Source of the DNA: Paraburkholderia panacisoli
GTDB lineage: Bacteria; Pseudomonadota; Gammaproteobacteria; Burkholderiales; Burkholderiaceae
Assembly (NCBI RefSeq): GCF_008369935.1
Contig: NZ_VTUZ01000005.1
Coordinates: 248,001 to 312,000 of the forward strand
DNA length: 64,000 bases
Direction of reading: 5' to 3'
A program made the position numbers and the translations under genes. The notes beneath the pieces are model-generated. The model was not told the DNA's origin, did not search any database, and worked only from the letters and a program-made list of their open reading frames with translations. Of the stretch, positions 47,048 to 55,319 are shown one piece after another. The stretch's first letter is position 1. Each line of letters begins with the position of its first letter.

Positions 47048-48721
47048 GTGTCGAAGCATCAGAGTAATCTTGATAAAGCGGCGCCCGCAGCGGGCGATTC
47101 CTTGCGTATGTCGCGTCGTGGTTTCATCGGCTTGGGAGGGGCGCTTGCGGCTACTTCCCTACTGCCCTCGGTTGCAGGGGCGCGGCCGACTGCACCGCTC
47201 ATCAATGCAGCTCCAGGCAGTGTCTTTGATGTGCGCGCTTATGGGGCGCTGGGCGATGGCAAGGCCATCGATACCCCGGCCGTGAACCGGGCCATCGAAG
47301 CGGCTGCGGCCGCTGGTGGAGGGACGGTTCGCTTTCCGGCAGGCACGTATGCTTGCTACTCGATTCACCTGAAAAGCTCGGTGGCCCTTTACCTCGACGA
47401 AGGATCGACGATCCTGGCAGCCAGCACCCCGCGGGAGGGAACGACGAGCGGCGGCTATGACGCGGCGGAATCCAACGCGCCTTGGGAAGCCTATCAGGAT
47501 TTTGGTCACAACCATTGGCACAACAGCCTGATCTGGGGCGAAGGACTGCACGACATTGCCATTCTCGGGCCGGGCCTCATTTGGGGCAAAGGGCTCAGTC
47601 GCGGGCACGCGGACGATCCGGATCTGCCGATTGCCGAACGGCCGGGTGTCGGCAATAAGGCGATCGCCTTGAAAAACTGCCGCAATGTCATCCTGCGCGA
47701 TTTCTCGCTACTGGCGGGCGGACATTTCGGCATCTTGGCGACCGGTGTCGACAACTTCACCGTCGAGAATTTGATCATCGATACCAACCGCGACGGCATC
47801 GACATCGATTGCTGTCGGAATGTCCGCGTGTCGAACTGCACCGTCAATTCGCCCTGGGACGATGGGATCTGTCCGAAGAGTACCTATGCCCTAGGCTATC
47901 CACGGGCCACGGAAAACGTGACGATCAGCAATTGCTACGTTACCGGCGGCTATGAGATGGGGTCTGTTCTAGACGGCAGCTTCAAGCGCTTCGGGCCGGA
48001 ATTTGACATGAATCCCTGGAACCGTACCGGCCGCATCAAATGCGGAACCGAGTCGAATGGCGGGTTTAAGAACATCACGATTTCGAACTGCATCTTGGAA
48101 AGCTGTCGCGGGCTCGCGTTGGAGACCGTGGACGGCGCGGTTCTGGAGGACATCACCATTACCGGCATCACCATGCGCGATGTGCGCAATTCGCCGCTGT
48201 TCTTTCGTCTGGGGGGGCGAATGCGCGGTCCGAAGGGCCTGCCACGCAGCACCTTCCGGCGCGTTCTGGTCAGCAACGTGACCTGCAGCGGCCCTGCCAA
48301 TACCATGCCGTCGATCATCAGCGGCATTCCCGGGGCCTCGATCGAGGACATCAAGATCAGCGACTTCTTTGTCCAGCAAAAGGGCGGTGGGACGACCGAA
48401 CTCAATCAATGGACTCCGCCTGAACGGGAAGCGGATTATCCCGAGCCCTTCCGCTTTGGCCCGCTACCGGCGTACGGCTTCTTCATGCGCCACGTAACCA
48501 ACGCTGAATTCAGCAATGTGGAAATTGCCAATGTCGCGGCCGATGCGCGGCCGGCACTTTGGCTGGAGGACGTGAACGACTCTGATTTTTCCCGCCTGAC
48601 CTTGTCGAAGGGCCGCGGTGGCCCGGCATTCATGCTGAACAAGGTGAGTGGTTTCCGCGTCACGGGAAGCCGCAGCGTGCCCGACATGGCGCTGTCAGAC
48701 ATCGCGCACCGCGAAATTTGA
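47048..48721 (+). CDS. Tat-exported glycoside hydrolase family 28-like pectinase
   Basis: The product is 557 aa. The N-terminus has a twin-arginine signal (MSRRGFIGLGGALAATSLL...AGA) and is followed by a right-handed parallel beta-helix: FDVRAYGALGDGKAIDTPAVNRAIEAAAAAGGGTVRFPAGTY is the pectin-lyase-fold start. GH28-type blocks are TNRDGIDIDCCRNVRVSNC, SPWDDGICPKS and GRIKCGTESNGGFKNITISNC; the usual GHG motif is replaced by GGYEMGS. GTG 47048 is used because AGGGA precedes it; ATG 47108 at the Tat motif would leave no n-region. It should be exported folded to the periplasm or beyond to cut polygalacturonate-like plant polymers. A lipoprotein gene follows 17 bp later. Confidence 0.88.
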   Translation: MSKHQSNLDKAAPAAGDSLRMSRRGFIGLGGALAATSLLPSVAGARPTAPLINAAPGSVFDVRAYGALGDGKAIDTPAVNRAIEAAAAAGGGTVRFPAGTYACYSIHLKSSVALYLDEGSTILAASTPREGTTSGGYDAAESNAPWEAYQDFGHNHWHNSLIWGEGLHDIAILGPGLIWGKGLSRGHADDPDLPIAERPGVGNKAIALKNCRNVILRDFSLLAGGHFGILATGVDNFTVENLIIDTNRDGIDIDCCRNVRVSNCTVNSPWDDGICPKSTYALGYPRATENVTISNCYVTGGYEMGSVLDGSFKRFGPEFDMNPWNRTGRIKCGTESNGGFKNITISNCILESCRGLALETVDGAVLEDITITGITMRDVRNSPLFFRLGGRMRGPKGLPRSTFRRVLVSNVTCSGPANTMPSIISGIPGASIEDIKISDFFVQQKGGGTTELNQWTPPEREADYPEPFRFGPLPAYGFFMRHVTNAEFSNVEIANVAADARPALWLEDVNDSDFSRLTLSKGRGGPAFMLNKVSGFRVTGSRSVPDMALSDIAHREI

Positions 48722-48738
48722 CGAGGAAGGAGATCAGA

Positions 48739-49200
48739 ATGTCGATGAAACCTATGGCGGCTGTCTCCCTGGCGGCCGTTCTGGCCGCCTGCAGCCACAT
48801 CACCACCGCCGGGCCGACGGGTTCCGCCGGACCCCAAAGCCCATATGTGAAGGCCGAGTTGGCGATCGACGCGTATAAGAACGAGCCCGGCTGCCGGGGG
48901 CCATCGTTCTTGGCCGCCACCGACGCCCTCAGCGATTTGAGCGGCGAGGTTGCGGCTGCTGCGGCGCCCTTTGACCCAAGCGCAACCGATCTCAGGATGA
49001 AGCACTATGTTGCCGCGTTCGATCTTGGCGACACGGCAAAGGCCAAACGTTGTCTGGACGAAGCCGAAGCGATCTATCGCGGAATGCTCGATCGGTATCC
49101 CGATATGGCCTATGAACACCTGCATGAACGGTCGAATGCGGGTCTCGCCGATGTTCGGCAGATGAGAGCGCAAGATGCTCCAGGCCAAGATAGCCGATAA
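48739..49200 (+). CDS. Small lipoprotein of unknown function, paired with the pectinase
   Basis: The product is 153 aa. It begins MSMKPMAAVSLAAVLAACSH, a lipoprotein signal with lipobox LAAC. The mature part has two helical stretches (YVKAELAIDAYKN; LRMKHYVAAFDLGDTAKAKRCLDEAEAIYRGMLDRYP) that could be a TPR-like pair, and two extra cysteines (GCRGPSF; KRCLDE) that may form a disulfide. AAGGAG precedes ATG 48739 by five bases. It lies 17 bp after the pectinase in the same direction, so they are probably cotranscribed. I do not recognise a family. Confidence 0.8.
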   Translation: MSMKPMAAVSLAAVLAACSHITTAGPTGSAGPQSPYVKAELAIDAYKNEPGCRGPSFLAATDALSDLSGEVAAAAAPFDPSATDLRMKHYVAAFDLGDTAKAKRCLDEAEAIYRGMLDRYPDMAYEHLHERSNAGLADVRQMRAQDAPGQDSR

Positions 49201-49279
49201 CCGATCAATGCCATCTCCGGACAAACGTGTTTTATGCCCCTTGTACGGATTGGCTAAGGTCCCGATCGATAAATTCGAG

Positions 49280-49316
49280 CGATCATCCTCCGGCGAGTTT
49301 GGTGGGAGGATGATCG
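49280..49316. terminator. Long hairpin after the pectinase-lipoprotein operon
   Basis: cgatcatcctcc (49280-49291) and ggaggatgatcg (49305-49316) are perfectly complementary, loop of 13. It lies 80 bp after the lipoprotein stop with no T tract. Probably a transcript end, or an element boundary because IS debris begins just after. Confidence 0.5.
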
Positions 49317-49371
49317 ATGGGCAAACCGGAGTTCGCCAAATAATTCGCAAATTATTGAACCAAAGTGCCTG

Positions 49372-49581
49372 CGGATCGAGATCCTGAGTGGGCCGGAGCG
49401 TCACCGTCGTTGGAGCGGCGACGAGAAGGCCAGCATTGTGGTGGAGAGCCAACGCCCTGCGGCGGCGGTGGGCCAGCGGTACGGGGTTCACGCAAACCGC
49501 CTTTATAGCTGGCGGCGAGAACTGCGGGAGATGGTGCTGCCCGAGCCCAGCGCATTACCCGCTGCTCCTGCGTCGCAGTAA
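49372..49581 (+). pseudogene. IS66-family TnpA (OrfA) remnant
   Basis: A readable frame gives RIEILSGPERHRRWSGDEKASIVVESQRPAAAVGQRYGVHANRLYSWRRELREMVLPEPSA. This is the helix-turn-helix protein TnpA of IS66 elements, whose pattern is (M)EVLxGPERRRRWSxxEK..IV.ES...A.VS..ARR.GV..NQLY.WRR. There is no good start, and after about EPSA the reading passes into sequence belonging to the IS630 remnant on the other strand. No TnpB, TnpC or terminal repeats are visible, so it is a broken piece. Confidence 0.75.
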
Positions 49582-49800
49582 GCGTACGTGCGCGACCTGT
49601 GCCCTTGGTCGATCGCAGCGCTCGCACACCATAACCACGGCCTCGCGCCTGCGCCCTAGTCTTGTACGCCCACGAGCGATTCATCTCAAACGACGCGGCA
49701 ACACTTCATTTGGATGCTCGCCTTCAGCCATACGCTGAACTGCAAGGATACGCATCTCTTCGAGCGTGTTGTGAGCCAGGCACGGGTCATCTGGTTTCAT
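49549..49800 (-). pseudogene. IS630-family transposase N-terminal remnant with frameshift
   Basis: On the minus strand, ATG 49800 begins MKPDDPCLAHNTLEEMRILAVQRMAEGEHPNEV, then a stop appears at 49681-49683. Skipping one base near 49701 restores AASFEMNRSWAYKTRAQARGRGYGVRALRSTKGTGRARTLTATQEQRVMRW, which is the helix-turn-helix N-terminus of an IS630-family transposase. The frame ends where the IS66 TnpA remnant begins, so the IS66 piece appears to have interrupted or replaced the rest. It is non-functional as it stands. Confidence 0.75.
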
Positions 49801-50279
49801 GGGCGATGCTCTCAATAGCTATCGCTCAGGGATAGACTATCTGTCCGCAAAATTCCTGACTTATGAGTAAGAATCCGGTGCGTGACGTTGGAACCGTCGC
49901 CTGAATCCCCGTAAGGATTGAGCGCGCCCAAAGGGTATTCGGCAGGATTCGCAGCACAGCGGCCATCGGAATGGCCTCGATGCGGGAAGCACGGACGGCA
50001 GCAAATGGCCGACTGCCGCCCGACCCACTACCGTCGTTCGGACCTCCGTTCCTCAAGGGCAGCTTACTGGATACCAACGGTCATCCATGTCAACGTTCTG
50101 GCCGACAGGTACGCATGAGGGTTGTTCGACGCACGCCCGTTCCCTTGGGGGTGTGACCACGCAGGACGAGCGCCCGGGGCCATGCATTGCCTACTGGAAC
50201 AATAATTCTTCTTGCGGCCAGGCGCGTTGCTCTAATCTAGAAAGGCTGTGTCGACGAGACCTGGAAATCGGAGGAATTC
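49801..50279. other. Non-coding stretch, nothing recognised
   Basis: About 480 bases between IS debris and the zinc-ribbon gene, with no supported gene. Frames are short and have no family similarity I can see. The last 10 bases hold the ribosome site for the next gene. Confidence 0.4.
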
Positions 50280-50801
50280 ATGGCGTTGCTCAAATGCAAG
50301 CAATGCGGGAACGAGGTTCGCGACAAGGCGACGTCGTGCGTCAAGTGTGGCGCGCCTGTGGTAAAGCGGCAGACCGACGCGGGAAAGATGTTGGGCAGCT
50401 TGGGGGTGCTTATAGTCGGTACGTTGATCACCTGGGGTTGCGTTTCGGACAATAGTGCTAAGAACGGCATCGACGCAGCGAATCAAGCCCAGTTGTGTAG
50501 CAAGGACGATCTGCAATGTCTCGGCGATAAAGGGATCGTTGTGGCCGGCATCTATTGCAAGGATCCGATCGAGCGACTTGCGACGCACACCGTGAAATGG
50601 ACGGGCGGCACCTACGAGATGAAGTTCAGTCGCTTTCGCTGGACCGATGAGCCGGGCGGCCTCATCACATACATTGGCGACAAGGCCGAGTTCCAGAACG
50701 ACGTCGGCGCCTATACGCCGATCATTTACCAATGCGACCTTGCCAGTGATGGCAAGACAGTTCTCGCCGTCAGTGCGACCGCAGGCAGATTGCCGCCCTG
50801 A
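50280..50801 (+). CDS. Zinc-ribbon single-pass membrane protein, unknown function
   Basis: The product is 173 aa. It begins with a zinc ribbon, LKCKQCGNEVRDKATSCVKCGAPV (four Cys in two CxxC pairs), then a basic stretch and one membrane segment (MLGSLGVLIVGTLITWGCV), and a polar domain of about 110 residues with paired cysteines (QLCSKDDLQCLGD; GIYCKDPIERL). The layout matches zinc-ribbon-plus-membrane-helix proteins common in proteobacteria, whose function is unclear. The outer part may be periplasmic and disulfide-bonded. GGAGG lies seven bases before ATG 50280. It stands alone in an accessory zone. Confidence 0.85.
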   Translation: MALLKCKQCGNEVRDKATSCVKCGAPVVKRQTDAGKMLGSLGVLIVGTLITWGCVSDNSAKNGIDAANQAQLCSKDDLQCLGDKGIVVAGIYCKDPIERLATHTVKWTGGTYEMKFSRFRWTDEPGGLITYIGDKAEFQNDVGAYTPIIYQCDLASDGKTVLAVSATAGRLPP

Positions 50802-51701
50802 CGACGCCCTGATCCAACCAGAGCATTGAATCATCCCGCTCGATCGTTTGTATCCGTTTGTCATCGTTCACTGTTGCGAACGAAAAGCTGATGGAGATCC
50901 AGATTAGTTATCGACTTGAGTCGGCGACGCCGCAGTCCGTGTTCCCCGACGACCCGACGGGTGAAGACGGAGCGCGAAGGTCCGTTTTCTGGTCCGGAGT
51001 TGACGTTCGAGTGTCCATGCGAAAGCGCAGGTCAATGGCCGAAAGTGGCCGAGATCACCAGTTCGGTGAACGCCCTCCAGAGCGGACGTTGGAGTCATCA
51101 ACGGCAGCTTTCCGGCAGGCTGGGTGAATGCGTACTTCCGGCCACAATCCGTCGTTCGTTTTAACCGCCGACGTGACACCTCGGCGACTGCTTTCAACTA
51201 GATAACGGACCATCACAAGGCGAGATGAGCAATGGGCCAGTTGACTTTAGCCAGCGACCTAATTGTTTAGAAAGCTTCCAGGTTAAAAAAACTTGAGCAC
51301 AAATATCCGAATCAAGTTTTGAAACCTTGTAGGGTTGTCAGTTCGGAAGCTCACATTTCGAATGCGAGAATAACCGGCCAGCTTAGAAGATGTCGCCTAG
51401 TCTTGGAGGACCGCCGCGCAGTGCGAAGATTTTCTCCACCGCGGATATCTCTGTTTGACGGGGAGCAAAAATGGCTAAGGTGTCATCCGCTGAAGTTATG
51501 AGAGCAGCCGGTTATGCCTTGAGGACTTGGGATAGGAACCCTGACTGGCTTGAGTCTCGCGCTGAGGATGTGCCGCCTCAAGTAATCGACGTCGTCAAAG
51601 CCGCGCCCATGCGGGATCTTTACACGTGTTCAATAGGAAAGTTCCGGGCGGCGCTGCGGGTTGTTGGCAACTCGTCCGCGCCCACGCGGAAAGGGGAGTG
51701 T
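50802..51701. other. Non-coding region before the large exoprotein, with a 9-bp dyad
   Basis: About 900 bases with no firm gene. An inverted repeat (aaaacttga 51288-51296 with tcaagtttt 51312-51320) lies in an AT-rich stretch and may be the promoter or a terminator. At 51471 an ATG with GGGGAG five bases upstream opens a frame that runs into the exoprotein; its first 77 residues have no similarity I can see, so I treat 51702 as the protein start. Confidence 0.45.
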
Positions 51702-54146
51702 ATGACACGTCCAGGACTATCTCGGCCCCCGCGACGCATACCGCATCGTCAGCATTCAGCCGGACGCATCTGGCTCGCGATCGGCATTTCGCTCGCTGAA
51801 CTCTACTTGACGCAACTGGCGTGCGCGGGGGGCATCCTGCCAAAGGGCGGCCGTTACGTCGCCGGCACCGGTACGATAGTGGGCACGAGCAATGGACTGG
51901 TGATCACACAACCTGGTTCGACACGCGGTGTGATTGACTGGAACAGCTTCTCGATCGGCGGGAACAACAGCGTGACGTTCGATAACGGCACTGGCGCGAC
52001 GCTGAACCGGGTGACGGGTGGTTCACCCTCCGCCATCCTCGGCAGGCTCAGCGCAACGGGCAGCCTGTATGTGATCAATCCGCAGGGCGTCGTCGTGGGG
52101 CCATCCGGTACGGTGACGACGGGCGGACGCTTCGTTGCATCCACACTGGACGCACGCGACAGCGCGTTCATGAACGGCGGCGCGCTTATTCTGTCGGGCA
52201 ATTCGGACGCAAGCGTGATCAACCTCGGCAAGATCGGTTCGACCGGCGGCGACATATTCCTGATCTCGCGACGCGCCGTGATCAACGCTGGCACTATCAC
52301 AGCGCCGAACGGCACGGCCGAACTGGCCGCCGGCGAACAGGTGCTGCTGCAGGACTCGGCCAGCAGCAAACAGGTGCTCGTGCAGACCGGCAGCCAGGGT
52401 ACGGTCGTCAACGGCGGACGCATCGCAGCCGCGCAGATCAGCCTGCAGGCCGCCGATGGCAACGTATTTGCGCTCGCCGGCGGTGGCACGCGCATCCGGG
52501 CGACGGGCACGGCGAATCGCGACGGCCATGTGTGGCTCGTCGCCGACAGAGGTCGGGTCGAGCAGTCGGGCGTGATCATGGCCACCAACGCGGACGGCAG
52601 AGGCGGAACGGTCGATACCGACGCGGCGCAAACGGCGTTCGGCGCCACGGCAGCCGTGCATGCGGGCGAATGGAATCTCTCGACGCCCGCCTTCACGATC
52701 GACCAATCCGCTGCACGCGCACTGGGCGGCAGCCTGAATTCGGGCACTTCCGTCGCTGTGACCACGACACACGCGACAGGCGCGACGGGAGACATCGGCG
52801 TCGCATCGAACCTGAGCTGGAGCGGTCCCGCTTCGCTGACGCTCGCCGCGTACCGCGACGTGTCGATCGGGAGCGGCGCGAAGATCGCGAACCAGGGCGC
52901 TGGCAATCTCAGCTTGCGCGCCGACGCAACCGGCATCAACAACGGCGGCAGCGTCACCAACCACGGCACGCTCGACTGGTCGAAGAGCACCGGTACGCTG
53001 AGCGCTTTCTACGACATGAACGGCAGCTACGTTGCCGGTACCCAGCTGAGCAACGCGGCATGGGTGCCCCCCGCATTCAGCGGCCTGGTTAAGCAGATCA
53101 CCGCGTACAAGCTTGTGAACTCCGTGACCGATCTGACGAACGTCGCCAAGGATCTCAGCGGTAACTACGCGCTCGGCAGGAACATCGATGCGAGCGCGAC
53201 GAGCAGCAGCCCCTTCGCTCCAATTGGCAACGTCGACACACCGTTCACTGGGCAGTTCGACGGACAAGGCAAGGCGATCACCTCGCTCACGCTGGGCGGG
53301 TATCTGGTTTACTCCGACGATCAGCCACAGCCACTAGTGGGCATGTTCGGCGCGATCGGTACCCAGGGCGTCGTACGCAACCTCGACATTTCGGGCACGG
53401 CGAACTCGGCTAACGTGAGCGGGCTTGTAGGGTTCCCGAGCTTCGATATGGGCATACTCGCCGGCCTGAACAACGGTACTGTCGTGCGCGTGAACACGGC
53501 CGGCACGGTGGCGACCAGGAATCCCAGCGCGAGCCTTCCGGTCGACTTTTCGATAGCCGGTGGGCTCGTGGGCGTCAACGCCGGCTCGATCCTGCGTTCT
53601 TCGAGCAGCGCCGACGTAAGCTCGGGCGGGGTGCTCGGTGGACTGGCGGGCGCGAATAGCGGCCTGGTCAGCCAGTCGTTCGCCACGGGAGCTGTCGCAT
53701 CGTCGGGTTATGTCGCGAGGGGCGGTGGCGGCCTCGTCGGCTCTAACAGTGGCACGATCAGCCAGTCTTATGCAACCGGCTCTACATCGTTTCCGGGCTG
53801 CCGCTCCGGTTCGCAATGTGGCGGGGCCGCCCTCGTCGTCGATAACTCGGGAACAATCACCCAGTCATTCGCAACCGGTCCGGTGAACCAGCCGTTGTAT
53901 GGACCGATCGGCATCGCGCGGTCCAATTCAGGCACGATTACGAACGACGTGTACTGGAACACCAACACCACGGGCGCCACAATCGGCGTCGTATACGGTA
54001 CGCCGATTCCCACGGCGAACGGACTGACCACCGCTCAGATGAGCACGCCGACATCGTTCGTGGGGTATGACTTCAGCCCGACAGGGGTGTGGGCGATGCC
54101 TGTCGGCGCGACGCATCCGGTGCTGCGCTGGCAACTGGCGCAATGA
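51702..54146 (+). CDS. Two-partner-secretion-type exoprotein with GLUG repeats (haemagglutinin-like)
   Basis: The product is 814 aa. After a long signal region (RIWLAIGISLAELYLTQLACAGG) comes a TPS/haemagglutination-activity domain: GGRYVAGTGTIVGTSNGLVITQPGSTRGVIDWNSFSIGGNNSVTFDNGTGATLNRVTGG..SAILGRLSATGSLYVINPQGVVVGPSGTV. The N-P-x-G stretch (INPQGVVV) is the motif used for recognition by a TpsB pore. The middle forms a beta-helix, and the last 200 residues carry GLUG-type repeats (GGLVGVNAGSI, GGLAGANSGLVSQSFATG, GGLVGSNSGTISQSYATG). It should be exported through an outer-membrane TpsB and act as an adhesin. No tpsB is in the window. AAGGGGAG precedes ATG 51702. Confidence 0.87.
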   Translation: MTRPGLSRPPRRIPHRQHSAGRIWLAIGISLAELYLTQLACAGGILPKGGRYVAGTGTIVGTSNGLVITQPGSTRGVIDWNSFSIGGNNSVTFDNGTGATLNRVTGGSPSAILGRLSATGSLYVINPQGVVVGPSGTVTTGGRFVASTLDARDSAFMNGGALILSGNSDASVINLGKIGSTGGDIFLISRRAVINAGTITAPNGTAELAAGEQVLLQDSASSKQVLVQTGSQGTVVNGGRIAAAQISLQAADGNVFALAGGGTRIRATGTANRDGHVWLVADRGRVEQSGVIMATNADGRGGTVDTDAAQTAFGATAAVHAGEWNLSTPAFTIDQSAARALGGSLNSGTSVAVTTTHATGATGDIGVASNLSWSGPASLTLAAYRDVSIGSGAKIANQGAGNLSLRADATGINNGGSVTNHGTLDWSKSTGTLSAFYDMNGSYVAGTQLSNAAWVPPAFSGLVKQITAYKLVNSVTDLTNVAKDLSGNYALGRNIDASATSSSPFAPIGNVDTPFTGQFDGQGKAITSLTLGGYLVYSDDQPQPLVGMFGAIGTQGVVRNLDISGTANSANVSGLVGFPSFDMGILAGLNNGTVVRVNTAGTVATRNPSASLPVDFSIAGGLVGVNAGSILRSSSSADVSSGGVLGGLAGANSGLVSQSFATGAVASSGYVARGGGGLVGSNSGTISQSYATGSTSFPGCRSGSQCGGAALVVDNSGTITQSFATGPVNQPLYGPIGIARSNSGTITNDVYWNTNTTGATIGVVYGTPIPTANGLTTAQMSTPTSFVGYDFSPTGVWAMPVGATHPVLRWQLAQ

Positions 54147-54491
54147 CACACGCGGAGTCAGTCAGTAGGGCTGTTAGCGAGCTTTCGACGCGGGATGATC
54201 TTGCCCACGAACTTGCGTCAAGGCACGCGTCCGCAAAGGCCGCGAACACGCCAACGATTTCGCCTCACGACTGTCCGCTGTGCTCGGAGACGAGCCGCGC
54301 AGGTCGCAACCGGGCGACTGGCTGAATCGGGTCGGGTGCCGTCCGCTGGCAGGGTGAAAAAGTTTGCGACCGACCCTGAGACAGTTAGGGCTTGCACGCG
54401 GAAAAATCCCATAACTTTAGGCAATTGAAGTCTGCCGTTAGTTTCCTAAAGTTGCGGGATTTTCTGCCAAATCTCTGGATTTTTTTCAAGG
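54147..54491. other. Probable transposon end region with a near-perfect 19-bp inverted repeat
   Basis: No gene. Aaaatcccataactttagg (54403-54421) and cctaaagttgcgggatttt (54445-54463) are inverted copies with 17 of 19 matching, 23-bp spacer, 29 bp before tnsA. In Tn7-like elements the end next to tnsA carries repeated TnsB-binding sites; this pair is the best candidate, though inverted rather than direct orientation is unusual. It may equally be the operator for the tns genes. I cannot fix the terminal base. Confidence 0.5.
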
Positions 54492-55319
54492 ATGGACTAT
54501 GCTCAAACCATTATGGAGTGGGCTCGCGACCCGAACCTCTACCCGCCGTATCTGCGCTCCCGGATCGGGCGCGGGTTGGGCGTGGGGTCGCGCACTGCTT
54601 ACAGACCTTGGCGTGATATCCAAAATGCGGGCACCCGAGGCACCGCTGGTTGCGGGCACGGCATACGCATAGACCGGCGCTACGAGATTCTCGACCAACG
54701 AGCCAAGACTTACTTTTTCCTTCTAGAACGGGTGTCGACGATAGTTGACATCAGAGAACGCTGGCCGATCCTCGATATTGATAGCACCCTGCGACTGTCC
54801 TGTAAGTTCGGTGTCAACCATCCGATACGCGACTTTCTTCCCGAGCCGATCACTGTCGATTTCCTCATCACAGAGATGGGCCCGGAAGGGCCGGAATATC
54901 GAGCTGCAGCCTTGGCGGAAGACACTCATCGACTGAGCGTAAAGAATCAACGACTGAAGCAAGTGGCCCAGCAGTGGTGCAATGATCACGGAATCGGCTG
55001 GACTTTGGTTGACACTTCCCGGCTCGACAGAACCGTGTACGATTCACTACTCTTCATACGGGGTTGGTACCGCCACAGGTTTGTACCCGATTCCGTGATC
55101 GCCGACAGGTTTGCCCAATTTTTCATGAGCCATTATCGGAGCAACCTCGTTCTCAACGAGTTGGTCGAGATGGCCCGAAAAAATATGCGCCTTCGGCCAG
55201 ATACCGCACTGGACGTGTTCCGGTATTGCGCGTGGTGCCGTCTCATTCCTATCTCTTTGACAGGCCATATCGCGAAAAACTGCCCAGTGATCTTGCAAGC
55301 GGGCGACAGTGATACCTGA
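54492..55319 (+). CDS. tnsA: Tn7-like transposition endonuclease TnsA
   Basis: The product is 275 aa, the size of Tn7 TnsA. TnsA is a restriction-like nuclease that cuts the 5' ends of the element while TnsB cuts the 3' ends, giving clean cut-and-paste transposition. Family signs are the N-terminal R-P-W and RRYEILDQRAKTYFFLLERVSTIVDIRERWPIL, with Glu79 in the FFLLE helix, and PITVDFLITE with Asp123. The C-terminal half matches the TnsC/TnsB-contacting winged region. The expected Q/E-x-K with catalytic lysine about 16-18 residues after Asp123 is not there; the sequence reads RAAALAED. The nearest lysine is Lys151. It overlaps tnsB by 11 bases. The start has AAGG right against ATG, so ATG 54513 is also possible. 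Confidence 0.85.
   Translation: MDYAQTIMEWARDPNLYPPYLRSRIGRGLGVGSRTAYRPWRDIQNAGTRGTAGCGHGIRIDRRYEILDQRAKTYFFLLERVSTIVDIRERWPILDIDSTLRLSCKFGVNHPIRDFLPEPITVDFLITEMGPEGPEYRAAALAEDTHRLSVKNQRLKQVAQQWCNDHGIGWTLVDTSRLDRTVYDSLLFIRGWYRHRFVPDSVIADRFAQFFMSHYRSNLVLNELVEMARKNMRLRPDTALDVFRYCAWCRLIPISLTGHIAKNCPVILQAGDSDT

Noticed and set aside
50858..51127. Possible 89-residue gene before the exoprotein
   Set aside because: No known domain, unusual composition and a weak start; looks like decayed intergenic DNA.
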